64,000 nt of DNA from Aegilops tauschii subsp. strangulata (taxonomy: Eukaryota > Streptophyta > Magnoliopsida > Poales > Poaceae), in contig NC_053039.3 of NCBI RefSeq assembly GCF_002575655.3, positions 240,910,622 through 240,974,621 on the forward strand, in the 5' to 3' direction. The notes beneath the pieces were generated by a model. It was not told the origin of the DNA, made no database searches, and saw nothing but the letters and a program-made list of their open reading frames with translations. Position 1 is the first letter of the stretch, and every line of letters starts with the position of its first letter. The translations under genes and the position numbers were made by a program. Shown here one piece after another: positions 9,059 through 17,913 of the stretch.

Positions 9059-10535
9059 CACATTTGTTTTCTTAGTTTGTAGTGAACTAATCATTTGTTG
9101 AAATTGTGAAATAAATATATTAGGCTATTGACTTCGAATGTAATGGTCTATACAATTCAATAGTTACAATCATTGTCGAATCCCAAGATGTATACAAGGT
9201 CTATAGTACTTCCCAATATGCTCAAACTCACATACGCACACACACACACACAAAGTAAACTAGAAGACTGTTCTCTCATGTATACACTACGTATCGGCAT
9301 CTATCTATGTCTCACTCATGCATGATCATTTGCACATTCACACCTCTCTATGTCTGTATCACACGCACACCGTCTCCACATTGCCCTTCCGCCACAACAC
9401 ACATATGGACACATACACACGTTCTCTCTCAGTCACACACACAAAATCAGTATTAAAAAAAACTAGGGCGCACCTAAAACGTCCAAATCCAAATAAACAC
9501 GAACTGGAGCTAAATTCAAATATATGGAAATATTGCAGCGTCAAGAACTTTCACAGGAAAAAAAGTTGAGTAATATTCGAGGATTGTTTTCACACACACA
9601 AAAAGGTTCGGTGGATGTCCTTCGAGCGCGACACGGTGACGCACCGTTCGATCGACCGCGCGGCCGCGGTTCACGCGCTTGCACATGATTCCGTATCGTG
9701 GTTGTGGTACTAACTAATAAAAGCGCTGCCTAAGTCTAATGTTTACGTGTACTAGTACGGTTTTCTTTTAAGTTTGACCAACCTTATATATAAAACTAAA
9801 GTAAGCTCCCACACGCGCACTCATCAATATGCCGCCGCCGCCGTTGCGCATGCCGGCGCCCGCCTGCTCCGGCCAACAATTTCTCGCCCATCACCGCCGT
9901 GTCGCCAAGCACGCGAGCAGCTGGTGGAGCCGCGTCTATGCACGCAGCGTACAAAGAGGAGGACGAGCGCGTGCTCCAGCACGCCGGCGAGGAGGAACTA
10001 GCGTGTCATTGTCGTCTCCGCCCACGCGGAGGAGGCGCGCATGGTGGCTGTCGCAGCGGAAGCCGGTCGCGCGCGCGTCGAGCCCGCAAACCGGGTGCGG
10101 ACGCGGAATCTACCTTCGAGACCTTGAATGCCACGTGGATCCTGCAATCTGAAGGAGCAATTTGGGTCAGTCGACTCATGTGAGCCGTTTGATGCAACAT
10201 GGATGGCTAGAAGGGCTTCTTCCACCTCTTCTGCCGTCTTCTTCCTTCGCTCCGTCGAACTTCTTTCACAAATCGACTGACCCAAATTATACTACTAGTA
10301 CGAACGTATTAAGTACAGTAGGAACACGAAGATACGAGCAGTAGTACCAACTGCAAGAAGAACAGTAGTAAGACATAGTACTAGTACTACTGTACGTACT
10401 AAAGAGTTCAAATAACGAGAAAGAACATAAACATAGTTCTGCTGGGGCCGCAGCACAACACACCATTGAAAATAAACTAAGCAACTAGTCCGCTTGACAC
10501 TGCAGTAGAACCAGCATGAGCGATGGCACTGCCAC
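9059..10535. other. intergenic; CA-rich microsatellites, no supported gene
   Basis: Bases 9234-9253 hold a CA dinucleotide run, and 9330-9600 are rich in dispersed CACACA. Bases 9829-10180 carry three overlapping G+C-rich ORFs on the plus strand with no domain. The TATATATAAAA-like sequence near 9785 could be a promoter, but nothing supports a product. Confidence 0.4.
10159..10288. repeat. perfect 16-bp inverted repeat (10159-10174 / 10273-10288)
   Basis: AATTTGGGTCAGTCGA at the left pairs exactly with TCGACTGACCCAAATT at the right, with about 98 bp between. It could be the ends of a very small MITE or a hairpin. No clear target duplication was seen. Confidence 0.45.
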
Positions 10536-11258
10536 CTACTCGGAGTCCAAGTCCACGTCCTCGACTTCGTCCTCGTCCCTCTTCCTCTTCCTCTTCGCCG
10601 ACGCTTCTTTGCTTGAACCGGACACTGGGCTCTGCTTCTTCATCCAACCCTTGTAGATATTTAAACAAAGGTAGGCATCCATTGCTGCGTACAGGATGTG
10701 ATTTTCATCTAATGTCTTCGACTCCCATGCATGATGAAACTCGTGATGAGGTTTCTTCAATTTAGCGTACGAAGGATCAATCATGGCTGCTGCCAGGGTC
10801 AGCACTGAAGGTTGAGAGGAGGACACCAGGCTTGCCTTCTGGAGATCGAAGGGCTGGCCTACAACGAGACCTATCCGACGCAGGACATCCTTGTCGTTCT
10901 TAAAGCCTACAGTAACGAATTTCACTCTTTTGTCCTTGAGGAAGTTCTTAAAATCCTGGCACTCAACGTCGGCATGGCATATGTGGTAGACCAAGCAAAC
11001 GTTATGTACGCAAACCTGGATCACGACGAGCTTCTTCCTCTCTTCGTCCTTTAGATCCTTCTCTCGTCCCAGGACTGTGGTGTACTCAACATCTAGCCCA
11101 GCGACCCACTCATCCGTTGAACTGTTGAACATGCGTAGGAAGCGAGCAAGCCATGCTTTCACCGTCTCGGATCCACGTGTGTAGATGACGATGAACTGAT
11201 CGCCGGTGATGGCTCTAACCTGGTACTCAGCAGCGACCATGGAGATTTGGGAGGCCAT
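10536..11258 (-). CDS. 3'-5' exonuclease domain protein (DEDDy, WRN/RNase D-like)
   Basis: An uninterrupted 240-residue frame from ATG 11258; an in-frame upstream start at 11312 would add 18 residues, but MASQ is the more typical start. The 3'-5' exonuclease fold spans about residues 50-210. Motif I is GLDVEYTT (Asp56, Glu58, metal binding); motif II lies in FVTVGFKNDKDVLRRIGL; motif III is YAAMDAYLCLNIY, with the Tyr and Asp of the DEDDy class. The family removes nucleotides from 3' ends of DNA or RNA. The C-terminus is a basic patch (SAKRKRKRDEDE), a likely nuclear localisation signal, followed by an acidic tail. There is no helicase part, as usual for plant WRN-exonuclease-like proteins. 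It is intronless and undamaged. This is the most credible functional host gene in the window. Confidence 0.85.
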   Translation of the reverse strand: MASQISMVAAEYQVRAITGDQFIVIYTRGSETVKAWLARFLRMFNSSTDEWVAGLDVEYTTVLGREKDLKDEERKKLVVIQVCVHNVCLVYHICHADVECQDFKNFLKDKRVKFVTVGFKNDKDVLRRIGLVVGQPFDLQKASLVSSSQPSVLTLAAAMIDPSYAKLKKPHHEFHHAWESKTLDENHILYAAMDAYLCLNIYKGWMKKQSPVSGSSKEASAKRKRKRDEDEVEDVDLDSE

Positions 11259-11719
11259 GGATTTTGGAGGAGGGTTAGGACTTAGGAGAAGTTGAACTAT
11301 TGTACCCCGCAAAAAAAACTGGGAGCGAACTAATGTGAAAGGACGGGATGACTAGGAGCGAACTGTTGTAAGGTAGAAGACGGGGACGGGTAGGGCGTGC
11401 GAACGGCATGGGGTTGCTGGCTTGCCCGGTGGATAAACGGCTGCAAGCCCCCAAAGAGTTCTCGAGAACTATGCGGGACCCACTAGATGTCATGTCTACT
11501 AGACCCATATCGTAGGCCTGACGGTATAGCTTCTGCCTGTTCGCACGCCATGCCGGTGCGTGGATGTAACTTCACTTAATTCCATCAAACATCGCGCCTC
11601 CCACGACCTTCGCCTCCCTCGCGCGGTCGCGCCCTTTGAGACTTCGACCGGTTATAAATGAGCAATTTTTTTGCCTTTTTTTTAGACAAGTAATTTTTTT
11701 GCCTACTCCGCATGCATGA
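11259..11719. other. upstream region of the exonuclease gene
   Basis: Contains the probable promoter and leader of the minus-strand exonuclease gene. I could not place a TATA box with confidence. No other gene is supported. Confidence 0.35.
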
Positions 11720-12221
11720 TACTCCCTCTGGTCATTTTTACTCCCGTCAACCGTTTGGAAAGTGTTTGACCAAATTTATACTTTTTTTTGAACACCACCT
11801 TATATTAATTAACCAGCCACACCAGTACACTCATTCGATACAATATTCACCACACAGGGCGGTACGTTATTTACAAGAATACCATCTAATCTATTGTCAA
11901 AGCTATACTTAGCGATTAAGTGTGCCACCTTATTGGCCGAACGGCTAATCTTTGACAATTGAAGATTGTTGATCAACTTCGAGATGCTCAACGTTTTCAT
12001 CTTCAGGTCACGCATAGCAGACCTGTCATAGTCCCCCGATGCAAGAGACGCTACCACAAAAGCGCAATCAGTCTCTAAAATTACAGGATTATGAAGAGAA
12101 ATACCTATGTAGAGACCGGCAATGCAAGCCCTAAGCTCTGCTTCCTCCACGCTTTGACAGGCATCAATGAAATCCCACGACCAAATTTTTATACTAAAAA
12201 TATCAATATCTACAATACTGA
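11720..12221. mobile_element. Stowaway-like MITE, interrupted by a LINE
   Basis: The left end ACTCCCTCTGGTCATTTTTA follows T at 11720, and GTTTGACCAAATTTATAC precedes the insertion. After the LINE the sequence resumes CCAAATTTTTATACTAAAAA, typical of the same MITE family. The right terminus was not found and is probably lost. Confidence 0.45.
11782..12178 (-). mobile_element. 5'-truncated LINE (L1-type) with RNase H remnant
   Basis: On the minus strand, open frame runs from before 12150 to 11809 and encodes the end of an RNase H type-1 domain: EEAELRACIAGL, VILETDCAFVVASL (catalytic-type Glu/Asp context) and SANKVAHLIAKYSF. That is the C-terminal RNase H of plant LINE ORF2. The element ends in a poly(A) run (11782-11789 read as T) and is flanked by GACCAAATTTATAC (11768-11781) and GACCAAATTTTTATAC (12179-12194), a target duplication with a 2-base difference. 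The roughly 400-bp length shows the severe 5' truncation usual in target-primed reverse transcription. It cannot move on its own. Confidence 0.75.
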
Positions 12222-12431
12222 TTATAATGAGTATAAGAGAGAGATGATTATAGTAACATAGGTAGATACCATAACATAATAAATGTGATGCTACTACGTG
12301 TCATGCATGGCAATAAATGAGACCACCTATGATACTAATCTATGATACTATGCACTATAGAGGTAGTAACATAGACTAGTAACATATGCATGTTACTAGT
12401 CTAAGTTACTCCCCACTATGACCAGCCTTAG
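12222..12431. mobile_element. MITE-like A+T-rich sequence, family uncertain
   Basis: A stretch rich in GTAACATAG and TAGTAACATATGCATGTTACTAG (an internal palindrome near 12377-12399), ending CCCCACTATGACCAGCCTTA. A TTATGGCCAGCCTTA end recurs near 12690-12705. This ending is common in grass MITEs, but the other terminus is unclear. Confidence 0.35.
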
Positions 12432-13059
12432 AGTACCACTACCTCCTTTCTAGTTTAAAGGGCTTGATTCAAAAATTTCACCTACTCTTAGCAAGATAGT
12501 AGAGGCGGTGGAATAGTTTTTGAAGTCTGCAAAAGTACTCAACTAGTGTTGTCGTTCTTCACAAAAAAATGTGTTTACCAATGCATGCATGAACACTAGT
12601 TACTCTAACCCCCCTCTCTTCTTTAATTCTTTGCCACATCAGCATGTTTGCTATTCCCGTGTGCATGATACCAGCTAAGATACCACCATTATGGCCAGCC
12701 TTAATCATCGCATGCAATAATTTAGTGCACCTTGAAATATGAACATGTGTGGGGCGTGTATGTTTTTAATGACTTGAGACTATACCTAGCCCGGCATGCA
12801 AGATGACTTATTATGCACCGTTCCCCATACCTGCAGGAAGCCCGTTCGTCTCCAAATCTTTTCCTCTCCATGTGTGGAAACAATATGCCTGCCAAACTCG
12901 CCTTCTCCCTCCGACGGTCCCACCACTCCACCCCGTGTGAAAAAATCTGCATGCATGACTCTCCTCCCCCCACGCTCGTCCAATCCGTTGTGACCAGCAA
13001 TATTTCCACCCCTTCGCTCCCCCGTAATTTACTCCAACAAATATGCCCACGTAGTTGTT
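12432..13059. other. no supported gene; MITE fragments
   Basis: A partial Stowaway-like end (CTACCTCCTTTCTAG near 12441) and the repeated CCAGCCTTA end at about 12700 are visible. ORFs at 12786-13009 overlap each other on both strands and lack any domain. Confidence 0.35.
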
Positions 13060-13150
13060 ACTTAACTGCAGGTGCATTGGGTCACTGACATATGGGCCCA
13101 ACAGGGGTCTGGCCCACATGTCAGTGACGCAACTGGACCTGCAGTTAAGT
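13060..13150. repeat. strong hairpin with about 40-bp arms
   Basis: The left arm (13060-13098) and right arm (13111-13150) are reverse complements with only a few mismatches: ACTTAACTGCAGGT against ACCTGCAGTTAAGT at the base, and GTCACTGACATATGGGCC against GGCCCACATGTCAGTGAC near the loop. The loop is 12 bp. It sits about 130 bp upstream of the repeat-protein pseudogene. It could be a tiny fold-back element or a small-RNA precursor-like structure. Confidence 0.6.
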
Positions 13151-13283
13151 CAGTGCAGCTCAGTCCATATCTTATGTAGGTGTGCCATTGCTCGCTATAA
13201 ATAATGCGCCTCCCACGACATCGCTATCTCCTCCCCCTCACGTTCATCGCTATCTCCTCCCCCTCCCTCTCACGTCGACCACC

Positions 13284-14155
13284 ATGGCATCGCCCCTCCC
13301 AAGCTCTAGGAGCCCCTCGCTGCACCGCGCGGATGGTCGCGCGTCGCCGTTCCGTTCCTCGCCGCCACTAGTCGAGGAGGACGCGTCGGTGTTCCGCTCC
13401 TCGCCGCTACGCGACGCGTCGTCGTTCCGTTCCTCGCCGCCACTAGTCAAGGAGGAAGCGTCGGCGTTCCGCTCCTCATCGCGACGCGACGCGTCGCCGT
13501 TCCGTTCCTCGCCACCACTAGTCGAGGAGGACGCGTCGGCGTTCCGCTCCTCGCCGTGACGTGTCGAGGTGGACGCGTCGGCGTTCCCAATCTCGCCAGC
13601 ACGTGCGCCGGAGGACGCGTCGGCTCCCGGCTACGAGGAGAACGCCGCGCCGCCCGCCGAGCCCCCAGCCTTGAGGAGCTTTGGAAAGAAATGGATATCG
13701 CCTTGTGGGAGGCTTTGCCTCCAGCAGAGCACTCCAAAATAGAGGCGGAGAAGAAGGCCGAGGAAGAGAAGCGCACCGCGGAATAAGCTGCCTGGGAGAC
13801 CTATGTCGCGTCCGAGAGAGTGAGGCAATTGGCTCTTTGGCAGAAGGCTCGTGCGAGGGTCGTGAGGGTGGCGGAGGACGCCCGTGCCGACGCCCTGAGT
13901 GCAGTCGGGCCCAAGCGCCTCATCTACGCTTGGCGGTACGTGGACCGGGTACACGCTTCCAGCGAGAAGGAGTACCTGTTGGCGCCGGATCACCACACCG
14001 GTGAGATCGCGCTCGCCCACCGGCAAGCCGCCAATCAGCACCCCGCGAGTTGCGAGGCTGAGGAAGAGGCGTTGTGTCGGCGCGCTGGGAAACGGCCGCG
14101 CACCAGGGCACTCGTGGCGCGCCGCAAGCGCTCCTGCGATCGCCGTGGCTTTTAG
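13284..14155 (+). pseudogene. Ser/Ala-rich repeat-protein gene, frameshifted, family unknown
   Basis: ATG at 13284 in good context (ACCATGGC) opens a protein with about four imperfect repeats of the type ASPFRSSPPLVEEDASAF (13338-13556). TGA at 13557-13559 interrupts it, but the same repeat pattern continues in frame after it (VEVDASAF). Near 13665-13675 the reading shifts to another frame giving SLEELWKEMDIALWEALPP, then a Lys/Glu-rich helix, a TAA at 13784-13786, and more open frame (AAWETYVASERVRQLALWQK and onward) to a basic C-terminus at about 14155. A single gene with two nonsense codons and one frameshift explains this best. No known domain was recognised. Confidence 0.5.
13338..13556 (+). 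repeat. coding minisatellite in the repeat-protein pseudogene
   Basis: Alternating units containing GCGTCGCCGTTCCGTTCC, TCGCCGCCACTAGTCGAGG and GCGACGCG recur at irregular 40-65-bp spacing. They keep one reading frame, as expected for a repeat that grew inside a coding sequence. Confidence 0.6.
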
Positions 14156-14383
14156 GAGGAGTATAATTTTTGTTTCGTAAGGCGATCTCATTAGTTTTGG
14201 GACGCAAATCATAAATCCCGAACAATCAGGAATTTTTAGCATCCTTAATTAAGTATGTAAAAGGGAAAGTTTGGTAACCTTGTGTATTCGTACGCATTTT
14301 GCAAGTACGTGCATATAGCACAAACTTTACTATATACTATCGCACTACACGTCTCTCTCGATATATGCTTGCAGACTGTGCTA
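14156..14383. other. no feature seen
   Basis: A+T-rich flank downstream of the repeat-protein pseudogene. Confidence 0.3.
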
Positions 14384-14469
14384 CTCCCTCCGTCCAAGGC
14401 AATAAGTCATCTTTGCTTGTGCACCGTGATCAAGAAGGAGGGAAGACTTATACACCTAGACGGAGGGAG
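14384..14469. mobile_element. complete 86-bp Stowaway MITE
   Basis: CTCCCTCCGTCCAAGGC at the left and CTAGACGGAGGGAG at the right are terminal inverted repeats, bracketed by TA at 14382-14383 and 14470-14471. A fragment of the same right end (CTTATACACCTAGACGGAGG) occurs near 26905. Confidence 0.75.
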
Positions 14470-14471
14470 TA

Positions 14472-14790
14472 CTACTATTACTTATGGACGTGCAAATGCA
14501 CGTTTTAACATTACGATGCGGTTTTTGTAAAAGTAGAAAAACAGCACTAGTCAAGCTTGTGAAATGATTCAATGCAAAACAAATGCAAAAATGCTCGTTT
14601 GATTGTTTACTTTTAGCTTCCTTCTCTGTGGTTATTTCTCTGTCGTACTTTGTATGGAGTATCTCACTGGTTGGAAAGGCATGCAAATTCCCAAACCGCT
14701 TCCTACACCCTGTATCGAATTTTTTGCCTAACAAGTTGTGCCGTGCAATTGGAATTCCAACTTGAGTACTACTACTAGTAGGAGTACCAG
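14472..14790. other. no supported gene
   Basis: The overlapping ORFs at 14456-14765 have no domain or codon signal that I can recognise. Confidence 0.3.
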
Positions 14791-15118
14791 GGGCCAGTTC
14801 TTTTAGGCTTCTAGATTAGTAATCCCATAACTACTACCTCCGTCCTGGTTTATTGGTCCCCATTGTAATCTGTGTCAAATTTTGATCATAAATTTAACTA
14901 ATGAAGTGTTAGTGCATGTCACATGCACTAATATTTTATCAGTTAAATCTTTGGTCAAAATTTAGCACAAATTACAATGGTGAGGAATAAACCAGGACGG
15001 AGGTACTACTAGTAGTAGTTTAGAAGCCCAAATAAATGAGTGAGGCGCCTTAATGTTACTCACCACTGTGACTAGTCTTATGGGAAAAGCTGGGGAAGCC
15101 GCCAAAAGAACTAGCCCT
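14791..15118. mobile_element. outer MITE-like element carrying a nested MITE
   Basis: GGGCCAGTTCTTTTAGGCTT at the left and AAGCCGCCAAAAGAACTAGC at the right are reverse complements with few mismatches. They extend inward through CCCATAA/TTATGGG. The outer flanks GGAGTAC and AGGAGTAG suggest a target duplication of up to 8 bp, so a hAT-type element is possible, but this is not certain. The interior is interrupted by the Stowaway at 14834-15006. Confidence 0.6.
14834..15006. mobile_element. 173-bp Stowaway MITE nested in another MITE
   Basis: Long terminal inverted repeats of about 60 bp: the left begins CTACCTCCGTCCTGG and the right ends CCAGGACGGAGGTAC. TA lies at 14832-14833 and 15007-15008. 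The centre is the near-palindrome GTGCATGTCACATGCAC. Related copies occur at 1085 and about 26345. Confidence 0.8.
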
Positions 15119-15146
15119 AGGAGTAGTAGCTAGGGATACTAGGAGT

Positions 15147-15151
15147 AGTAG
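15147..15151. repeat. target-site duplication AGTAG (partner 26126-26130)
   Basis: AGTAG directly before TGTAGC at 15152 and directly after TTAGA at 26125. The outermost base pair of the far LTR is altered (GA, where the near LTR has CA). Confidence 0.85.
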
Positions 15152-17897
15152 TGTAGCGACCAGACCTCAAATAGTTTGTGCTGCTGTGCACCAGTGTCAT
15201 CCCTGGATCAGTAATGCTGACACGCACAGTACAAATGGAGGATTTATAACAGAGTAGCAATCACACACTTATTACAACGAATATCTCCAAAGAGAATAAG
15301 TATGATAAATATGGCTTAAGGCCATCTAAAAACGATAACAACGGAAGACTTGGAAGATAAGTGAGTCCATCAACTCCAGCGGCATCACTGAGTATAAGAC
15401 CACAACCTAAGGCACCTTACTCGTCGTCTGAAAAGTCTGCAACATGAAACGTTGCAGCCCGAAAACGGGTCAGCACATGGAATATGCTGGCAATGTAACA
15501 CATAGAGGAATAATGAACAGTAATAATACTATACTACATGCATATAAGGCTGGTGGAAAGCTCTATGGTTAAAGTTTTTGCAGAAAGCCAATTTTTCCCT
15601 ACTGCAAAGGAATAAATTTTATTTAACTATCATGGTGGTTGTTAAACATTGAGATGGTTGACAGCATCTCAATCCCAATTAGGTGTCATCAATAACCCAA
15701 CAAAATTAATTAAAAGTAACATGGTGATGAGATTCACATGATAATCCACGTACTAGATACTCAAATTGTCCATAACCGGGGACACGGCTAACCATGATTA
15801 GTTTGTACACTCTGCAGAGGTTTGTGCACTTTTCCCCACAAGACTCGATCTCCTCCGTTGGATTACTCGCACTACCTAGTGTTTGAGTAACGGATGACCG
15901 AGACACAGTCTTTCAGAAGTGTTTGCACCTTACGTATGGGTAGACAGTTACACCTACTTTCCCCTACATCTGCTAGTCTACCACTGTAAGAGTTCACACA
16001 ACTTAGTCAACTATGCTAGAGCCCATAATAGCTTGTGGCTGCACACGGAAGTTTCTAGCATGAATAATCTCATGATCCCTTTGAACCTGGGTGGCGGTCC
16101 AAAAGAAAAACAGGCAATCCTGGAATACCCAGGTACCTCAATCCACCCAGATGTGAGTTTTAGTTGCCACCTTAAGTAAACCATTATTAACAATCTCACA
16201 TCTGTCATGAATATCACTCAAACCCAATCCACGTCTACGAGCATAGCATGGCAATATAATAGAAAACGTAGAACTAACTCCCAAGGGTTTGATAAAAGAA
16301 CAGGTAATAGGTACTACCTCAACTACTTCCCAATACCCACAATTTAATTAGATCCTAATCATGCAATGTTTGAGGAATAGATCTAATGCAATAAAAACTG
16401 GGTATGGAAGGTATATGATCAAAGTGTTACTTGCCTTGCTGATGATCTGCGAAACCTAGCGATTCAAAGTAACAAGCGGCACACTCCGGGTACTCTATCG
16501 CAAACAAACAAGCAAACAATAAGTACTCATCTAATGCACAGGTAAAACTCGAATGAAAGATCCAACCAGAAAGTTCAACTTAAGAACTCCGGTTTGCAAA
16601 AAGAATCAACTCGAACGAAGCAACGAAAGTCAAACGGCGAAAGAAACAAACTTCGTTTACTAATCTGGATCTAGGTCAAATTTTACAGTAGCAAAAACTT
16701 GTTTGAGTAGGTTAAACGGAAAGAGAATTTCGAGACGAAACTCTAGGCGCTTGAATTGCCTGATTCCGATAAACGAGCGAAAAATTAAACAGAAACGAAG
16801 ATTCAATCAGAAATCGAGATCTGAGATAATCGCGGAAAAATCCGATGAAAAAGAAAAACGGACGAACGGTTAAAGAACGGACGTTCGTTAACAGAGAAAA
16901 TCCGACGAACGCGTTCGTTAAAACGAACGGGTCGGTGAACGTTCACAAAATAGCAAAACCGAAGAAATAAACCGATCTAGGGTTTTTTTTAAACGAACGG
17001 TTTTTTTTAAACAAAACCGGCAATGACGGCGAGGTATACCTCGTCGGGGCAGGGCTCCGGCGGGGCTCCGGCTGGCTCCGACGAGGGCGGCGGGGTGCGG
17101 CGGGGCTCAGGGGGCTCGGGGGTGGCGAGGGGCGGCTCCGGCGGCGGGGTTCGGCGAGCGGCGGCGGCCTTCGGGCTCCGGCTCCGGCGGCGGGGTGCGG
17201 GGCGGGTGCGGGGCGGCGTCGGGGTGAGAGGGAGGGGGCGGCGGCGGGGTTTATAAAGAGGGGGAGGGGTGCTTGGAGGAGGTGGCAAGGCGCGGCGGCG
17301 GGGTGTCCGTGGCTGACACGCCGGCGGCGTCCGGCGTGCTCGCGGAGGAGAACGCGGAGATGGGCCGGCGGCTCGGCTGGGCCTCGGCCCGGTCGGGGGC
17401 GGCGCGATTTTTTTTTAAACGTTCCGCCAAGAAATTCGTAGAAAAATAAATAAAAATCCAAAAAAGATAAAACAAATTTTCCCCGTCTAGTTAGAATATT
17501 TAGAACAGGGTGAACATTTTTTGACACAAAAATAAATTTTTGAAAACATGCAATATTTTTTTAATGCAATTAAAATTGCAAATAAAATCCGAATAAAATC
17601 CAATAAATGATTTTAACATTTTTCCTCCAATATTTCAATTGTTTTGGAGAAGTCATATTTTCTCCTCTCATTTATTTTTAATGAAATATTTTTCCGGAGA
17701 GAAAAATAATTAAAACCAAAATCCTCGTTTTATTATTTGATGAAAATCAAATATGAAAATTCGAGAAAATCCCCAACTCTCTCCGAGGGTCCTTGAGTTG
17801 CTTAGGATTTATCGAGGATTTGTCGAAATGCAATAAAATATGATATGCAATGACGATCTATGTATAACATACCAAATTGAAAATTTGGGATGTTACA
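15152..17897 (-). repeat. LTR of the chromovirus-like element (3' LTR in transcription sense)
   Basis: Begins TGTAGCGACCAG and ends GGGATGTTACA on the plus strand. On the minus strand it has a TATA box (TTTATAAA, 17250-17257), then a G+C-rich leader-like segment (17030-17230) and an A+T-rich remainder. The G+C block has about two copies of a 12-bp GGGCTCCGGCGG unit; the partner LTR has about five. Confidence 0.85.
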
Positions 17898-17913
17898 AAC
17901 CTACCCCCCTTAA
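17898..17913 (-). promoter_or_regulatory. polypurine tract
   Basis: Reads TTAAGGGGGGTAGGTT on the minus strand, immediately before the 3' LTR, where plus-strand DNA synthesis is primed. The pol stop codon TAA (17910-17912) overlaps it. Confidence 0.75.

Noticed and set aside
9829..10285. Overlapping G+C-rich ORFs
   Set aside because: Three plus-strand and two minus-strand frames are open at once, which reflects composition; no domain seen.
16943..17527. 194-codon Pro-rich minus-strand ORF in the LTR
   Set aside because: Its counterpart in the partner LTR (25139-25755) differs in frame and length because of the 12-bp repeat expansion, so it is not a conserved protein.
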